Shown here in pieces: positions 1-9,399 of a stretch of 64,000 nucleotides of DNA. This DNA is from Alteromonas naphthalenivorans. GTDB taxonomy: Bacteria; Pseudomonadota; Gammaproteobacteria; Enterobacterales; Alteromonadaceae. The stretch covers positions 2,232,001-2,296,000 of the forward strand of contig NC_015554.1 of the NCBI RefSeq assembly GCF_000213655.1, in the 5' to 3' direction. The notes under the pieces are model-generated. The model worked only from the letters and a program-made list of their open reading frames with translations, was not told where the DNA came from and made no database searches. How positions within the stretch are numbered: the first letter of the stretch is position 1; each line of letters opens with the position of its first letter. The translations under genes were made by a program, and so were the position numbers.

Positions 1-278
1 TCCTTACTAGCAATTTAGACACTATTACTCGGGCTGAAGAAACCTGTGTGTATTTTCGTAGCCATAAAGAAGCACAACTACGTGCTTACGTTGAAGCCGA
101 AATGCCACTTGATTGTGCGGGGAGTTTCAAATGTGAAGGCATGGGGGCCTTATTGTTTGAACGTATTACCAGCCGCGACCCGAATACGTTAATAGGGCTT
201 CCCGTTATGCTGCTACATAATATGCTAGACAAACATTTTAATATCGATTTGCTAGACCTAGCTACTGCCAAGGCCTAG
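1..278 (+). CDS. yceF: Maf/YceF-type nucleotide pyrophosphatase, 3' part only
   Basis: This is the C-terminal part of a Maf-family protein, cut by the left edge of the window; the frame is open from base 3. Maf proteins hydrolyse nucleoside triphosphates, and the YceF subgroup prefers 7-methyl-GTP, acting in the cytoplasm as a house-cleaning enzyme. The visible part has the family's C-terminal pattern: VYFR, then a Y.....PLDCAGSF segment, a GMGALLFERI strand and the IGLPV.LL helix that ends the fold. It lies beyond the HAD gene and rluC and faces away from them; yceF and rluC are also close neighbours in E. coli, which favours the YceF subgroup over Maf/YhdE. The N-terminal catalytic residues are outside the window, so the substrate subgroup is an inference from context. 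Confidence 0.75.
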   Translation, partial: LTSNLDTITRAEETCVYFRSHKEAQLRAYVEAEMPLDCAGSFKCEGMGALLFERITSRDPNTLIGLPVMLLHNMLDKHFNIDLLDLATAKA

Positions 279-312
279 CGGATGAAGATTTGCTTTGCTA
301 TTGAACGCCAAA

Positions 313-960
313 CTAGCGGAGCAAAAACTGCTGAAGTTCGCCAATGGAATGCACAATGGTTTCAGGCGCCAACGCTTCAAGGTGAACTTGTGCATGCACC
401 CCGTAAGAAACCCCTATTCTGCGCATACCAATAGATTTTGCCATTTGCATATCGTAAGTGGTGTCGCCAATCATGACGGCATCATTCGCACTAATATTTA
501 GCTCGTCTAAAATTTGCAGTAGCATGTCAGGTGACGGTTTAGACTGCGCGTCATCAGCGCATCGTGACGCACTAAAAAAGTGGCCAGTCTCGGTTTGCGA
601 CCAGGCCCTATCAAGACCTCTTCGCGCTTTCCCTGTTGCTACAGCAAGGGTAGCTCCCTTTGCCTTTAGTGCTGATAACAAATCTTCTACACCATTAAAC
701 AACGGGCACGGCGTAGCATCATGGCTTACAAAGGCTTCTTTATAAGCCAGTACTAAGCGCTCAGCAAGGGCATCATCGTTAATACCAAATAACTGCTTAA
801 TAGCAGGTTTTAAGCTAATACCTATAATGTGACTTACCGCATCAGCACTTGGAACCGGCATGTCACAGTGTTTTGCTGCTATCTGCATACAGTTGATAAT
901 TTTATCGGCAGAGTCCATTAAGGTGCCGTCCCAATCAAAAATAACCAACTTATAGCGCAT
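313..960 (-). CDS. HAD-IA family hydrolase (phosphoglycolate-phosphatase-like)
   Basis: A 215-residue cytoplasmic haloacid-dehalogenase-superfamily phosphatase. Motif I is FDWDGTLMDS near residues 8-17, with the nucleophile Asp and the general acid Asp two residues later; motif II is the Thr in AVATGK; motif III is the Lys in SKPSPDML; motif IV is MIGDTTYDM, whose acidic residues bind Mg2+. A helical cap lies between motif I and about residue 80, as in the Gph/PGP class. It sits directly downstream of rluC on the same strand, 86 bp away, an arrangement familiar from other gammaproteobacteria where it is annotated only as a HAD hydrolase. The start has an AAGGAA-like site upstream. The natural substrate cannot be told from the sequence; a small phosphorylated metabolite is likely. 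Confidence 0.85.
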   Translation of the reverse strand: MRYKLVIFDWDGTLMDSADKIINCMQIAAKHCDMPVPSADAVSHIIGISLKPAIKQLFGINDDALAERLVLAYKEAFVSHDATPCPLFNGVEDLLSALKAKGATLAVATGKARRGLDRAWSQTETGHFFSASRCADDAQSKPSPDMLLQILDELNISANDAVMIGDTTYDMQMAKSIGMRRIGVSYGVHAQVHLEALAPETIVHSIGELQQFLLR

Positions 961-1046
961 AGTTACAGCGTTCCTTCTATATAAAGAATCTATATAAATA
1001 AATAGTACTTAATTAATAAGTAAACTTACCGAATACCCTAAAAGCT

Positions 1047-2015
1047 TTATGACAAGGCTTTAAGGGTATTGGTTAACGTGGCATCTAACGGTGCGGTAAA
1101 TTTAACCCGCTCTTCTGTGCCAGGGTGAATTAGCGAAATGCTATGTGCGTGCAAAAATAGGCGATTTAAGCCTTTTTGACGCATAGACTCATCGAACTCG
1201 GCATCACCGTATTTAGGGTCGCAAGCAATAGGATGCTCAGCGTGTAAACAGTGCACTCGGATTTGATGGGTTCTACCTGTAATAGGTGAAGCCTCTACCA
1301 AAGTAGCGGTGTCGAACTTTTGCAATATGCGATAGCGGGTTTCAGATGGCTTGCCATCTTCACTTACGCTCACCATGCGTTCACCCGATTGCAACACATT
1401 CTTACGAAGAGGCGCTTTTACTTTAAAGCGATTGTCAGGCCACTGCCCCGCCACGAGGGCTTGGTAGCGTTTATCCATTTTACCGGTACGCAACTGCTCA
1501 TGCATATGACGAAGCGCCGAGCGTTTCTTAGCAATAAGAATACAGCCAGAAGTGTCTCTGTCTAAACGGTGTACCAATTCCATAAAATTGGCATCGGGAC
1601 GCAGTGCCCGTAAACCTTCAATAAGACCAAAGCTCAAACCACTACCACCATGAACGGCAATACCTGAAGGCTTGTTAATCACTATAATGCGCTCGTCTTC
1701 AAATAATATTTGAGATTCAAGCGCTGCAATTTTATCGAGTTTCGGCGATGGCCCAGGTGTTCCTTCAGAAACTCGCACAGGCGGGATACGCACCACATCA
1801 TCGGCAACGAGTTTATATTCGGGTTTTACCCTGCCCTTATTTACGCGCACTTCACCTTTACGCAAAATGCGATAAATCATGCTTTTGGGCACACCCTTTA
1901 ATTGGGTGCGCAAAAAATTGTCTACACGTTGCCCTGCTAAATCGGGTTCAACGGTAACGAAACGGACTGATTGTTGGGTTTGTTCTTTCATAAACTCCAT
2001 TATAACGCATTGCAA
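1047..2015 (-). CDS. rluC: 23S rRNA pseudouridine(955/2504/2580) synthase RluC
   Basis: RluC isomerises three uridines of 23S rRNA to pseudouridine during ribosome assembly. The protein has an N-terminal S4 RNA-binding domain (about residues 27-85: AGQRVDNFL, KSMIYRILRKG, a very RluC-like block), then the RluA-type catalytic domain with the HRLDRDTSG motif, whose catalytic Asp is residue 152 counted from the upstream start. The later TGRTHQIRVH block is also typical. Length is 322 aa, close to E. coli RluC (319). The start is uncertain: three in-frame ATGs lie in the first nine codons (bases 2015, 2000, 1991), and none has a well-spaced Shine-Dalgarno sequence. The gene is divergent from rne, the same arrangement as in E. 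coli, where their promoters share the intergenic region. Confidence 0.95.
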   Translation of the reverse strand: MQCVIMEFMKEQTQQSVRFVTVEPDLAGQRVDNFLRTQLKGVPKSMIYRILRKGEVRVNKGRVKPEYKLVADDVVRIPPVRVSEGTPGPSPKLDKIAALESQILFEDERIIVINKPSGIAVHGGSGLSFGLIEGLRALRPDANFMELVHRLDRDTSGCILIAKKRSALRHMHEQLRTGKMDKRYQALVAGQWPDNRFKVKAPLRKNVLQSGERMVSVSEDGKPSETRYRILQKFDTATLVEASPITGRTHQIRVHCLHAEHPIACDPKYGDAEFDESMRQKGLNRLFLHAHSISLIHPGTEERVKFTAPLDATLTNTLKALS

Positions 2016-2490
2016 AAGCAGACCGATACAGAAACTTTGATGTGCCTTAAAAATAAAACCCTTTGACTACTTTTGATACTAAACGAGCATTTAGCACAGA
2101 AAAACCGCATTATCTGGGCTTATTTACCCCTCACACCTTGCTTAAATTGAACCTTTGATGCCATAATAAAAACTGTATTTTACGCGGCCAAATCATGCCG
2201 GTGAAACACAACATTTAACATAGTGAGCATTTAGAGCAGGTTAATTCGTTACCCGTTTATTTCGCCACTTTTGTTATCCATAAGAACAGCGTCACGTTCC
2301 AATTGCATTATTCAATGAACACGCAATTTTATATCTGGAACGAGAATTATAGAGGCAACGACTACACTGCCGTTAGATAATTCAGATGCTGTTTGCGAAC
2401 ATAAAATAAGTTCGCCGTTTAGCTAACAGAATTGAATTGACAAACAAGCGCCAGCCTAAGAGCGGTGTTTGTTAAAAAGATAGATAGAGA

Positions 2491-2687
2491 TAAGGGTATG
2501 TCGCTCCCGACATCCTTAAGAACAATATAAAACGCGGAACGAAAAACGTTACATGCCGCGTAAGTTCAAGGATAATGCGGCGTTACAACAAGGTCCCCGT
2601 ACAATCGTGAGGTTGCGCGGTGAGGGTTTGTACATGTCACTTTAATTTTGTATCTGGACGGCTGTATTAAAAACAGAGTTAGATACA
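2491..2687 (+). promoter_or_regulatory. Structured 5' leader of rne (candidate rne5 autoregulatory element)
   Basis: The 672 bp between rluC and rne hold no gene. Three hairpins lie near rne: 2491-2518 (ATGTCG/CGACAT with a flanking TAAGG/CCTTA arm and a 2-nt bulge), 2599-2633 (GTACAA/TTGTAC around a G-rich loop) and 2649-2687 (TGTATCT/AGATACA), the last ending at the base before the ATG. In E. coli the long rne leader folds into hp1-hp3, and RNase E binds it to limit its own mRNA. The position and the GTACAA stem agree with that element, so autoregulation is likely here. The homology call is inference; a covariance-model search (Rfam rne5) would settle it. Upstream of 2491 nothing was recognised apart from the presumed divergent promoters. 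Confidence 0.6.
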
Positions 2688-5600
2688 ATGAAAAGAATGT
2701 TAATTAATGCAACTCAATTAGAAGAGTTGCGTGTTGCCCTTGTTGATGGGCAGCGGTTATACGATTTGGACATCGAAAGTCCTGGGCACGAACAGAAAAA
2801 AGCAAACATTTACAAAGGTAAAATAACCCGCGTTGAGCCAAGCCTCGAAGCGGCATTCGTAGACTACGGCGCAGATCGCCACGGTTTCCTACCTCTTAAA
2901 GAAATCGCTCGCACTTACTTCCCTAAAGGCTACCGTTTCGAAGGCCGTCCAAACATCAAAGATGTTATTAAGGAAGGCCAAGAAGTTATCATTCAAATTG
3001 ATAAAGAAGAACGTGGCCAAAAAGGCGCAGCGCTTACTACTTTCTTATCGCTGGCTGGTAGCTACTTAGTATTAATGCCAAACAACCCTCGTGCTGGCGG
3101 TATTTCTCGTCGTATCGAAGGTGATGAGCGTACAGAACTTAAAGAATCTTTGAACAAACTAGACCTGCCTGATGGCATGGGCTTAATCGTTCGTACCGCT
3201 GGCGTAGGCAAATCTTACGAAGAATTAGAGTGGGATTTAAAAGTACTACTTACCCATTGGGAAGCAATTTCTAAAGTGGCTGAAGAGCGTGAAGCGCCCT
3301 TCTTAATTCACCAAGAAAGTAACGTAATTGTACGTGCAATTCGTGACTATCTACGTCGCGATATTGGTGAAATTTTAATTGATAAAACCAGCATCTACGA
3401 ACAAGCGCTGCAGCACATCCAACTAGTGCGCCCTGACTTCGCTAGCCGCGTTAAGCTTTATCGTGGCGAAGTACCTTTGTTCAGTCATTATCAAATTGAA
3501 AGCCAAATTGAGTCTGCCTTCCAACGTGAAGTTCGCTTACCTTCTGGTGGTTCAATTGTTATCGACCCTACTGAAGCGCTTACTTCTATTGATATTAACT
3601 CTGCCCGCGCAACAAAAGGTGGAGATATTGAAGAAACGGCATTAAATACAAACCTTGAAGCCGCTGACGAAATTGCCCGTCAACTTCGTTTACGCGACTT
3701 AGGTGGCTTGGTTGTTATCGATTTTATCGATATGACCCCAGTACGTCACCAACGTGAAGTTGAAAACCGCATGAAAGACGCAGTTCGCAGCGATCGAGCT
3801 CGCGTTCAACTAGGCCGTATTTCTCGCTTTGGCTTGCTTGAAATGTCACGTCAGCGTTTACGTCCATCATTGGGTGATTCAGCGCACCATGTGTGCCCTC
3901 GCTGTTCAGGTCACGGCACCATTCGTGGTACCGAGTCATTAGCGCTGTCTATTTTGCGTATTCTTGAAGAAGAAAGCATTAAAGAAAACACAGGCCAAAT
4001 TGAAGCACAGCTTCCTGTATCAGTAGCAACCTACTTGCTTAATGAAAAGCGTAAAGCAATTCAAAGCTTAGAAAAGCGTCATGGGGTTAACTTATTACTT
4101 ATCCCTAACGCCAACCTTGAAACACCTCACTACCAAGTCACTCGCCGCCGTCCAGATGATATTCTAGATGACGCAAGCTACGAAGTAGAGTTAATGCCAA
4201 CGGTTGAAACGGAAACTGAAACCACAACTTCAGTGCCGGTTAAGCGTGAAGAGCCAGCATTGAAAGGGCTAGTTGCGCCTACCGCGGCACCTGTTGTTGC
4301 GCCTAAAGCAGAAACACCTGAAGCTAAAGCTGAAAGCTCACCATCACTATTTGCCCGCATAGGTAAATGGTTAGGTGATGTGCTTGGTGGTGAAGACGAG
4401 AAAGCGAAAGCAGAAGCTGAAGCGAAAGAAAAAGAAAAGCAGAAGCAATCTGAAAGCCGCAATAATCGTGGTGGCAATCAGTCTCGCAATCGCAATGGTG
4501 ATGATCGTCGCCGTAAGCCAAGAAAGAACACACGTCGTAACCAGCCTCAAAACAAAGATGGCGAACAAGAACAGCGTACGCCACGTTCTGAGCAAGACGA
4601 CAAGCCACGCGCAAGTAACAATAAGCCTCGTAAGCCTCGTAAACCTCGTGACGAGACTCAGAAGCCTAAGCAAGACCAAAGCAGAGATAACGCGCAAGAC
4701 GAAGCACCTAAGACCCAAGACAGGAAGTCTCAAGATGCTAAGCCTCAAGAAGCGCAGAAGAAACAAGAAGTGGCTGAGCGCCGCAAACGCAGAGATACTC
4801 GTCGCAGCGTACGTGTGAAAAAAGATGACAATACACAGTCAAACGAAGCACCGGCTAGCAAACCAGTTAAATCTCTTGCAGTTGATAAGCCTAAACCTGC
4901 TAAAGCAGCCCCTGCTGAAACTGAAGAGGTTAATACTTCACCAGTTCAGTCAACTGATGCACCAGCAGCTTCTGAATCAGCAGCGCCTGTAACACAAGCC
5001 TCTCAGCCAGCTGACGTTAAGTCGACCACTGAACAAGATGCTCAATCTTCTTCAGAGCAATCGAACAACGACACTGATGAAAATGGTCAAAAACGTGAAA
5101 GCCGTGGCCGTTCACGTCGCTCTCCTCGTCATGTTCGTGCTGCTGGTCAGCGCCGCAAGAAGGAAGCGCAGCAGTCTAATGATGACAACAGCGCCCCGGT
5201 AGGTGAACAGTCAACAACAAACGTTGAAACTACACCGTCACAAGAAGTACCAGCTTCAACGGCTCCTGCCGCCGACGTTAGTGAATCAGCACCTCGTGCA
5301 GAAGATACACAAGCAGCAATGCCTGGTAAACTTGAGGCAGACACTGCGCATACTCAAAATGAGAATGCCCAGCCTGCTGCTATTGATGCAAGTGCCGATA
5401 ATGCTGAAGCGCCTACTGCGACTAAAGCAGAAGACACTCAAGCCACTAAGCCTAGTGTACTAGCGCCGTCGGAAGAAAAAGCAGAACCTGCAACAACAGA
5501 AACCGCATCAGCTAAGCCAGAAGCGCCAGCAGCTGAAGTAGTTCAAGACGAAATGCAGTTCGAGCTAGCTTCGCCTAAAAGTGAAGCAGACGCACCTAAG

Positions 5601-5990
5601 CCAGCTAAAGCTGATGTTACTCCTGCTCCTGTCGCTGAAGCTGCACCTAAACAGGTTGAAATTAACCTAGGTGAAGATTCTGCTAAAGCAGCAAGTGAAC
5701 CTAAGGCTAAACCTGCGCCAAAAGCGAACCTTAAGAAAGCCAAAGCAGCGGTATCTAAGCCTATTACTACAGGTGTAGCAGCTAGCAGCCGTGGTCGTAT
5801 TAATGCATCTGCGCCAATGGCAGCGCCAGCATCGGTTGATGACACGTTCAATGACGTAGCGCTTACCGCTAAGTCTGACGATAGCCGCCCAGCCATTGTA
5901 GTATCGGGTAGAAGCGCAGCTATTGCGAAGGCAAGTGCCGCCGCATCAGCACCAACAACACTGCCATCCAGTGTTGATGAAAACGCCTAA
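2688..5990 (+). CDS. rne: Ribonuclease E
   Basis: The essential endoribonuclease that starts mRNA decay and matures rRNA and tRNA, and the scaffold of the RNA degradosome on the inner membrane. The catalytic half holds an S1 domain (about 36-120), the DNase I-like catalytic Asp residues at 302 (in SIDINSA) and 345 (in VVIDFIDM), and the Zn-link Cys403-Pro-Arg-Cys406, each one off E. coli numbering. After about residue 520 the protein is disordered, Glu/Ala/Lys rich, with Arg-rich RNA-binding stretches. Residues about 551-568 ([16 protein letters not shown]) form an amphipathic helix in the place of the membrane-targeting segment. Near the end, [13 protein letters not shown] resembles the short C-terminal motif linked to PNPase binding in relatives. 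Length 1100 aa, usual for the type I enzyme. ATG at 2688 sits right after the leader hairpin. Confidence 0.97.
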   Translation: MKRMLINATQLEELRVALVDGQRLYDLDIESPGHEQKKANIYKGKITRVEPSLEAAFVDYGADRHGFLPLKEIARTYFPKGYRFEGRPNIKDVIKEGQEVIIQIDKEERGQKGAALTTFLSLAGSYLVLMPNNPRAGGISRRIEGDERTELKESLNKLDLPDGMGLIVRTAGVGKSYEELEWDLKVLLTHWEAISKVAEEREAPFLIHQESNVIVRAIRDYLRRDIGEILIDKTSIYEQALQHIQLVRPDFASRVKLYRGEVPLFSHYQIESQIESAFQREVRLPSGGSIVIDPTEALTSIDINSARATKGGDIEETALNTNLEAADEIARQLRLRDLGGLVVIDFIDMTPVRHQREVENRMKDAVRSDRARVQLGRISRFGLLEMSRQRLRPSLGDSAHHVCPRCSGHGTIRGTESLALSILRILEEESIKENTGQIEAQLPVSVATYLLNEKRKAIQSLEKRHGVNLLLIPNANLETPHYQVTRRRPDDILDDASYEVELMPTVETETETTTSVPVKREEPALKGLVAPTAAPVVAPKAETPEAKAESSPSLFARIGKWLGDVLGGEDEKAKAEAEAKEKEKQKQSESRNNRGGNQSRNRNGDDRRRKPRKNTRRNQPQNKDGEQEQRTPRSEQDDKPRASNNKPRKPRKPRDETQKPKQDQSRDNAQDEAPKTQDRKSQDAKPQEAQKKQEVAERRKRRDTRRSVRVKKDDNTQSNEAPASKPVKSLAVDKPKPAKAAPAETEEVNTSPVQSTDAPAASESAAPVTQASQPADVKSTTEQDAQSSSEQSNNDTDENGQKRESRGRSRRSPRHVRAAGQRRKKEAQQSNDDNSAPVGEQSTTNVETTPSQEVPASTAPAADVSESAPRAEDTQAAMPGKLEADTAHTQNENAQPAAIDASADNAEAPTATKAEDTQATKPSVLAPSEEKAEPATTETASAKPEAPAAEVVQDEMQFELASPKSEADAPKPAKADVTPAPVAEAAPKQVEINLGEDSAKAASEPKAKPAPKANLKKAKAAVSKPITTGVAASSRGRINASAPMAAPASVDDTFNDVALTAKSDDSRPAIVVSGRSAAIAKASAAASAPTTLPSSVDENA

Positions 5991-6078
5991 GCGTGACTAG
6001 CAACCCTAGTTAGTGATAGCGCTAGCCATCCTTGACTAGCGTTGTTACTAGGAACTAAGGTTGTTTACACACGATAAG

Positions 6079-6102
6079 AAGCCGCTTAATCGCGGCTTTT
6101 TT
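6079..6102 (+). terminator. Rho-independent terminator of rne
   Basis: A GCCGC/GCGGC stem with flanking AA/TT pairs and a 6-nt loop is followed by six T residues. It lies 89 bp after the rne stop and just before the next gene, so it should end the rne transcript. Confidence 0.85.
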
Positions 6103-6140
6103 AATGGTCATTCATATTGCTGAACAGTGGGAGTAAAACG

Positions 6141-7139
6141 TTGGATAAAGTTAAACCCAGCTTGATTGATTGGTTAGAAAGAACCACCCAAAAAGAAGTG
6201 CGCTCCCCAGTGCTTATTCAGTCACTATGGAGTGGTTATGGCGCATGCTTTCGTGCAACCCTGTTTGATAACGCTAAGAACACTTCAATGCCTGTGGTGG
6301 CCAAGTGCGTTCAACCCTCTTCACAAATTAGCCACCCAAAAGGATGGCAATCCAATACCAGTCACCTTAGAAAATGCCGATCATTTCAGGTAGAGCACTA
6401 CTTTTACACCCGTTTGCAACCTAGCACTAACGCAGACTGCTTAACCCCTATGTGCTTAGCAGCCGCTAGCGGTGAAAACGATAGCAATGCACATATCTTA
6501 GTAATGGACGATCTAGATAACGCGGGATTGACAACACGTGCCACTTCGCTAAGTGTAAAACAAGCGCAATCGGTATTGCGTTGGCTGGCAGCATTTCATG
6601 CTCGCTTCATGGGTATTGTTGACACGAATGTTTGGCCCGAAGGCACTTACTGGCATTTGAGTACACGACAAGATGAATGGCAAGCCATGGTAGATGGGCC
6701 TTTAAAACGGGAAGCTAGCAGATTGTCGACCCAACTTTCATCAGCACGCTTCCAAACCTTATTACACGGTGATGCCAAGGTTGCCAACTTTTGCTTTACC
6801 CCCGACTTTACCCGATGCGGTGGTGTGGATTTTCAATACACTGGATTAGGTGTAGGAATAAAAGACGTTGCTTATTTTATTGGCAGCGCATTAAGTGAAA
6901 GCAATCAACGAACCCACACTACTCAATGCTTGGATTACTATTTCGAGTGCCTAAGCAGCCAACTAATAGGCACAAAATACCAATCACAACATCAAGAAAT
7001 AGAACGGGAGTGGCGAGCGCTATATCCTGTTGCCTGCGCTGATTTTAATCGATTTTTAGCCGGTTGGAGCCCTGACCACTGGAAGATTAACGGTGAACTG
7101 ACTAGGCAAACCGATATCGCCTTAGCGACGTTAATTTAG
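6141..7139 (+). CDS. Phosphotransferase of the choline/ecdysteroid-kinase-like (APH) fold
   Basis: A cytoplasmic small-molecule kinase-like protein. The C-terminal lobe has the catalytic-loop motif LLHGDAKVANF (catalytic Asp) and, about 20 residues later, GVDFQYTGLGVGIKDVAYF, the metal-binding segment; the N-lobe has VVAKCVQP (ATP-binding Lys) and a MDDLD hinge. This combination is typical of the EcKL/CHK and DUF1679 families and of aminoglycoside-phosphotransferase relatives. The start is probably TTG at 6141, because a GGGAG site lies 7 bases before it; the frame is open a little further upstream (TTG at 6117) but without a ribosome site. The stop overlaps that of the convergent TetR gene by 4 bases. 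The substrate is unknown; bacterial members are often linked to lipid or xenobiotic alcohols, but nothing here decides it. Confidence 0.75.
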   Translation: MDKVKPSLIDWLERTTQKEVRSPVLIQSLWSGYGACFRATLFDNAKNTSMPVVAKCVQPSSQISHPKGWQSNTSHLRKCRSFQVEHYFYTRLQPSTNADCLTPMCLAAASGENDSNAHILVMDDLDNAGLTTRATSLSVKQAQSVLRWLAAFHARFMGIVDTNVWPEGTYWHLSTRQDEWQAMVDGPLKREASRLSTQLSSARFQTLLHGDAKVANFCFTPDFTRCGGVDFQYTGLGVGIKDVAYFIGSALSESNQRTHTTQCLDYYFECLSSQLIGTKYQSQHQEIEREWRALYPVACADFNRFLAGWSPDHWKINGELTRQTDIALATLI

Positions 7140-7702
7140 TGCTTTGTCCAAGGCAACCAGTGTAAAGACAGCCTGAGGCTTTCAAGCACATCGGCCTCGT
7201 TTGGTTGCTGATATCCGTAAACCCGAATACCGAAAACAGCCATCATGACCGACGTGGCATACACCTCACTCAGCGCTTCACCGTATTCGCTGGCAATCGC
7301 CAGTTTGTACTGCGCTTTAGTACGGCTTAAATAGTCTCCAGCAAGCTTAGCGAGCTTAGGCTCCGTACTGGTAAGTTCTAGTTGGGTTTTAATGATAAAG
7401 CAGCTTGCGTAGTCTTTCTTCCCTCTTGCTGCCACCATGTCGGTCAGCAGCATAACAATGCCCTCACCTGTGCCATATGACATCGCAAGCTTCATTTTGT
7501 CAGCGCTACGCTGTGCGTAACGTTCCAAACTGGCAATAAACAGCTGCTCTTTATTGCCAAAACTGTTGTACAAGCTGCCCGGCTTTAACCCTGTGGTAGC
7601 GGTAACGTCTTGCATCGATGTTCCATGGTAGCCTTGCTGCCAAAACAGCATAATCGTTTTATCCAATATACTGTTTTTATCAAATTGTGCTTTAGCCATC
7701 AC
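7136..7702 (-). CDS. TetR/AcrR-family transcriptional regulator
   Basis: A 188-residue one-component regulator. The N-terminal helix-turn-helix is clear: ILDKTIMLFWQQGYHGTSM, then DVTATTGLKPGSLYNSFGNKEQLF, ending near residue 55. The rest is the ligand-binding and dimer domain, too variable to name an inducer; it resembles the AcuR/NemR-like class that answers reactive electrophiles, which is a weak inference. It is divergent from the exported HAD hydrolase gene (207 bp between starts), and two copies of one palindrome lie between them, so it probably represses both that gene and itself. Confidence 0.88.
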   Translation of the reverse strand: MMAKAQFDKNSILDKTIMLFWQQGYHGTSMQDVTATTGLKPGSLYNSFGNKEQLFIASLERYAQRSADKMKLAMSYGTGEGIVMLLTDMVAARGKKDYASCFIIKTQLELTSTEPKLAKLAGDYLSRTKAQYKLAIASEYGEALSEVYATSVMMAVFGIRVYGYQQPNEADVLESLRLSLHWLPWTKH

Positions 7703-7753
7703 AGGTACCTTTCGTTCGCTTATTTCCTATTTTTTCTATTTACATCATAGCAA

Positions 7754-7773
7754 TTTTGAACAAACACTCAAAA
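7754..7773. promoter_or_regulatory. Palindromic operator 1, probable TetR site
   Basis: TTTTGA-N8-TCAAAA, an exact 6-bp inverted repeat. The same palindrome with a closely matching centre (RCAAWCAY) recurs at 7807-7826, with 53 bp between centres, about five helical turns. It lies 52 bp upstream of the TetR gene start. Confidence 0.6.
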
Positions 7774-7806
7774 AGTTATTGAACCCTACTGCAATCTCCT
7801 TTATCG

Positions 7807-7826
7807 TTTTGAGCAATCATTCAAAA
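7807..7826. promoter_or_regulatory. Palindromic operator 2, probable TetR site
   Basis: Second TTTTGA-N8-TCAAAA palindrome, 84 bp before the start of the exported HAD hydrolase gene. Its spacing from operator 1 places both sites on the same face of the DNA, so cooperative or looping repression of the two divergent genes is plausible. Confidence 0.6.
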
Positions 7827-7909
7827 TATGAACGTCTATTTTTATATCATTGGTAAAACCCACTCTTATTATTCGCTCACTTACCTTGCTCATTAGAAGA
7901 GGACACCTT

Positions 7910-8683
7910 ATGAAACGATTTATTACTGCGGTACTACTCACACTACCGTTATTTTCAAGCTATGCTCAACAACCTGCAGACAGCAACATGGAAACGGGTA
8001 AGCCATCAGCCCCAAAAGTTATATTCTTCGATGTGAACGAACCCCTGCTAGATCTGACTGCAATGCGAAGCTCAGTGGGAGAAGCATTAGGCGGGCGTAA
8101 TGAACTACTCCCTTTGTGGTTTTCAACCATGTTGCATCACTCATTGGTAGACTCTACCACCCAACGTTTTCACACTTTCGGTGAAATTGGTGTGGCGTCA
8201 TTGCTAATGGTGGCTGAGATAGAAGGCATCTCGCTTACTCAAGAACAAGCGAAAACGGCCATTGTTACCCCACTTCGTAGTTTGCCACCACACCCAGATG
8301 TGCGTAGTGGTTTACAAGCGTTAAAAGACAAAGGCTATACACTGGTAAGCTTGACCAACTCTTCAAACAAAGGCGTGTATACCCAGTTTAAAAACGCTGA
8401 CTTACTGGATTTTTTTGAACACCGCTTAAGTGTTGAAGATATCAACCTATACAAACCTGATCTTCGCACTTATGCATGGGCCGCTGAAAAAATGGGGGTT
8501 AAACCCGAAGATGCGATGCTAGTTGCTGCACATGGTTGGGATATTGCTGGCGCTAAACAAGCCGGTTGGCAAGCCGCCTTTATTGCCCGCCCAGGCAAGG
8601 TATTGTATCCACTGGCTATTGCACCCGATTACAAAGTAAATGACCTTAACGAATTGGTAGACATGCTACCTAAGCAACAATAA
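7910..8683 (+). CDS. Exported HAD hydrolase, L-2-haloacid-dehalogenase-like
   Basis: The mature part follows the type II haloacid dehalogenase pattern: FFDVNEPLLDL with the nucleophile Asp, then FHTFGEIG, LTNSSNKGV (motif II), YKPDLRTYAWA (motif III Lys) and MLVAAHGWDIAGAKQAGW (motif IV), ending with a short C-terminal helix. Cytoplasmic relatives use water and an aspartyl ester to remove halide from 2-haloacids. Unusually, the first 20 residues (MKRFITAVLLTLPLFSSYAQ) form a signal peptide, so this one should act in the periplasm. ATG at 7910 is chosen because AGAGGA lies just upstream and the signal peptide begins there; the frame is open 20 codons further up. Regulation by the divergent TetR gene is likely. 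Whether it removes halide or phosphate is not decided by the sequence. Confidence 0.8.
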   Translation: MKRFITAVLLTLPLFSSYAQQPADSNMETGKPSAPKVIFFDVNEPLLDLTAMRSSVGEALGGRNELLPLWFSTMLHHSLVDSTTQRFHTFGEIGVASLLMVAEIEGISLTQEQAKTAIVTPLRSLPPHPDVRSGLQALKDKGYTLVSLTNSSNKGVYTQFKNADLLDFFEHRLSVEDINLYKPDLRTYAWAAEKMGVKPEDAMLVAAHGWDIAGAKQAGWQAAFIARPGKVLYPLAIAPDYKVNDLNELVDMLPKQQ

Positions 8684-8696
8684 TTACCGTTTTTTT

Positions 8697-8720
8697 TAGG
8701 GCGGGCGTTTACCCGCCCTA
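8697..8720. terminator. Terminator-like hairpin
   Basis: A perfect 9-bp stem TAGGGCGGG/CCCGCCCTA with a 6-nt loop between two convergent genes. A run of eight T lies before it but the bases after it are only AT-rich, so it may work weakly in either direction. Confidence 0.5.
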
Positions 8721-8775
8721 ATTAACTACCAGCCCTAATTATCTCCCCCCCCTAAATACCCAGGCGATACTTGAA

Positions 8776-9234
8776 TCAAACTACGGCTTTACGCTTCATG
8801 TCCACATGAGGTATATCATCTTCCAGATACATTTGTGATGTTTGCACAAAACCAAACTTACGATAAAACGCTAACAAATATTCTTGTGCACCAATTTCAA
8901 TATCTTTATTCGGCCACAGGTTTTCACACTGTTTTATCGCCTCAGTTAACAAGCTTATACCCGCACCATTGCCTCTGAAGTCAGCATGGGTAGCCACTCT
9001 GCCAATACTTACCCCAGGATAACTCACCCCCGCAGGGATCAAACGGGCATAAGCGACTAATTTGTCGTTAGTAAAGCCCAATAAATGCCGCGTATCGCTA
9101 TGTCTGTCTTTTTCATCAAGCTCAGGGTATGGGCATGTTTGTTCTACCACAAATACATCAACTCGCAGCTTCATAAGCTCGAACAACTGATGGGTATTGA
9201 GCTGAGTAAATGTTAATACTTTCCAAGAAATCAT
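8776..9234 (-). CDS. elaA: GNAT acetyltransferase, ElaA type
   Basis: A 152-residue GCN5-related N-acetyltransferase that transfers acetyl from acetyl-CoA to an unknown amine. It follows E. coli ElaA closely: the LMKLRVDVFVVEQTCPYPELD opening, RHLLGF, LVAYARLIP, then the acetyl-CoA motif A IGRVATHADFRGNGAG with its pyrophosphate loop, IEIGAQEYLLAFYRKFGF and the EDDIPHVDM ending. Cytoplasmic. It stands alone, convergent with the HAD gene. The acceptor substrate of ElaA is not established, so none is assigned. Confidence 0.88.
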   Translation of the reverse strand: MISWKVLTFTQLNTHQLFELMKLRVDVFVVEQTCPYPELDEKDRHSDTRHLLGFTNDKLVAYARLIPAGVSYPGVSIGRVATHADFRGNGAGISLLTEAIKQCENLWPNKDIEIGAQEYLLAFYRKFGFVQTSQMYLEDDIPHVDMKRKAVV

Positions 9235-9399
9235 AAGACTGGTTATTTACTCTTTATTTATGGGGCTATTTTTATCAAACCTGCATGAAGATAGCACTAA
9301 AAAATGCACGGGTGAATCAATGAACCAAATGGAATTTGAACCGTCATAACAAATACCTGTTAGCCACGAGTGTGGCAGTTCTCTTCTCAAAGGTAATTT

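Noticed and set aside
4375..4818. A long frame overlapping the rne C-terminal region
   Set aside because: It is a frame-shifted reading of a low-complexity Lys/Arg/Glu-coding stretch with no homology or ribosome site.
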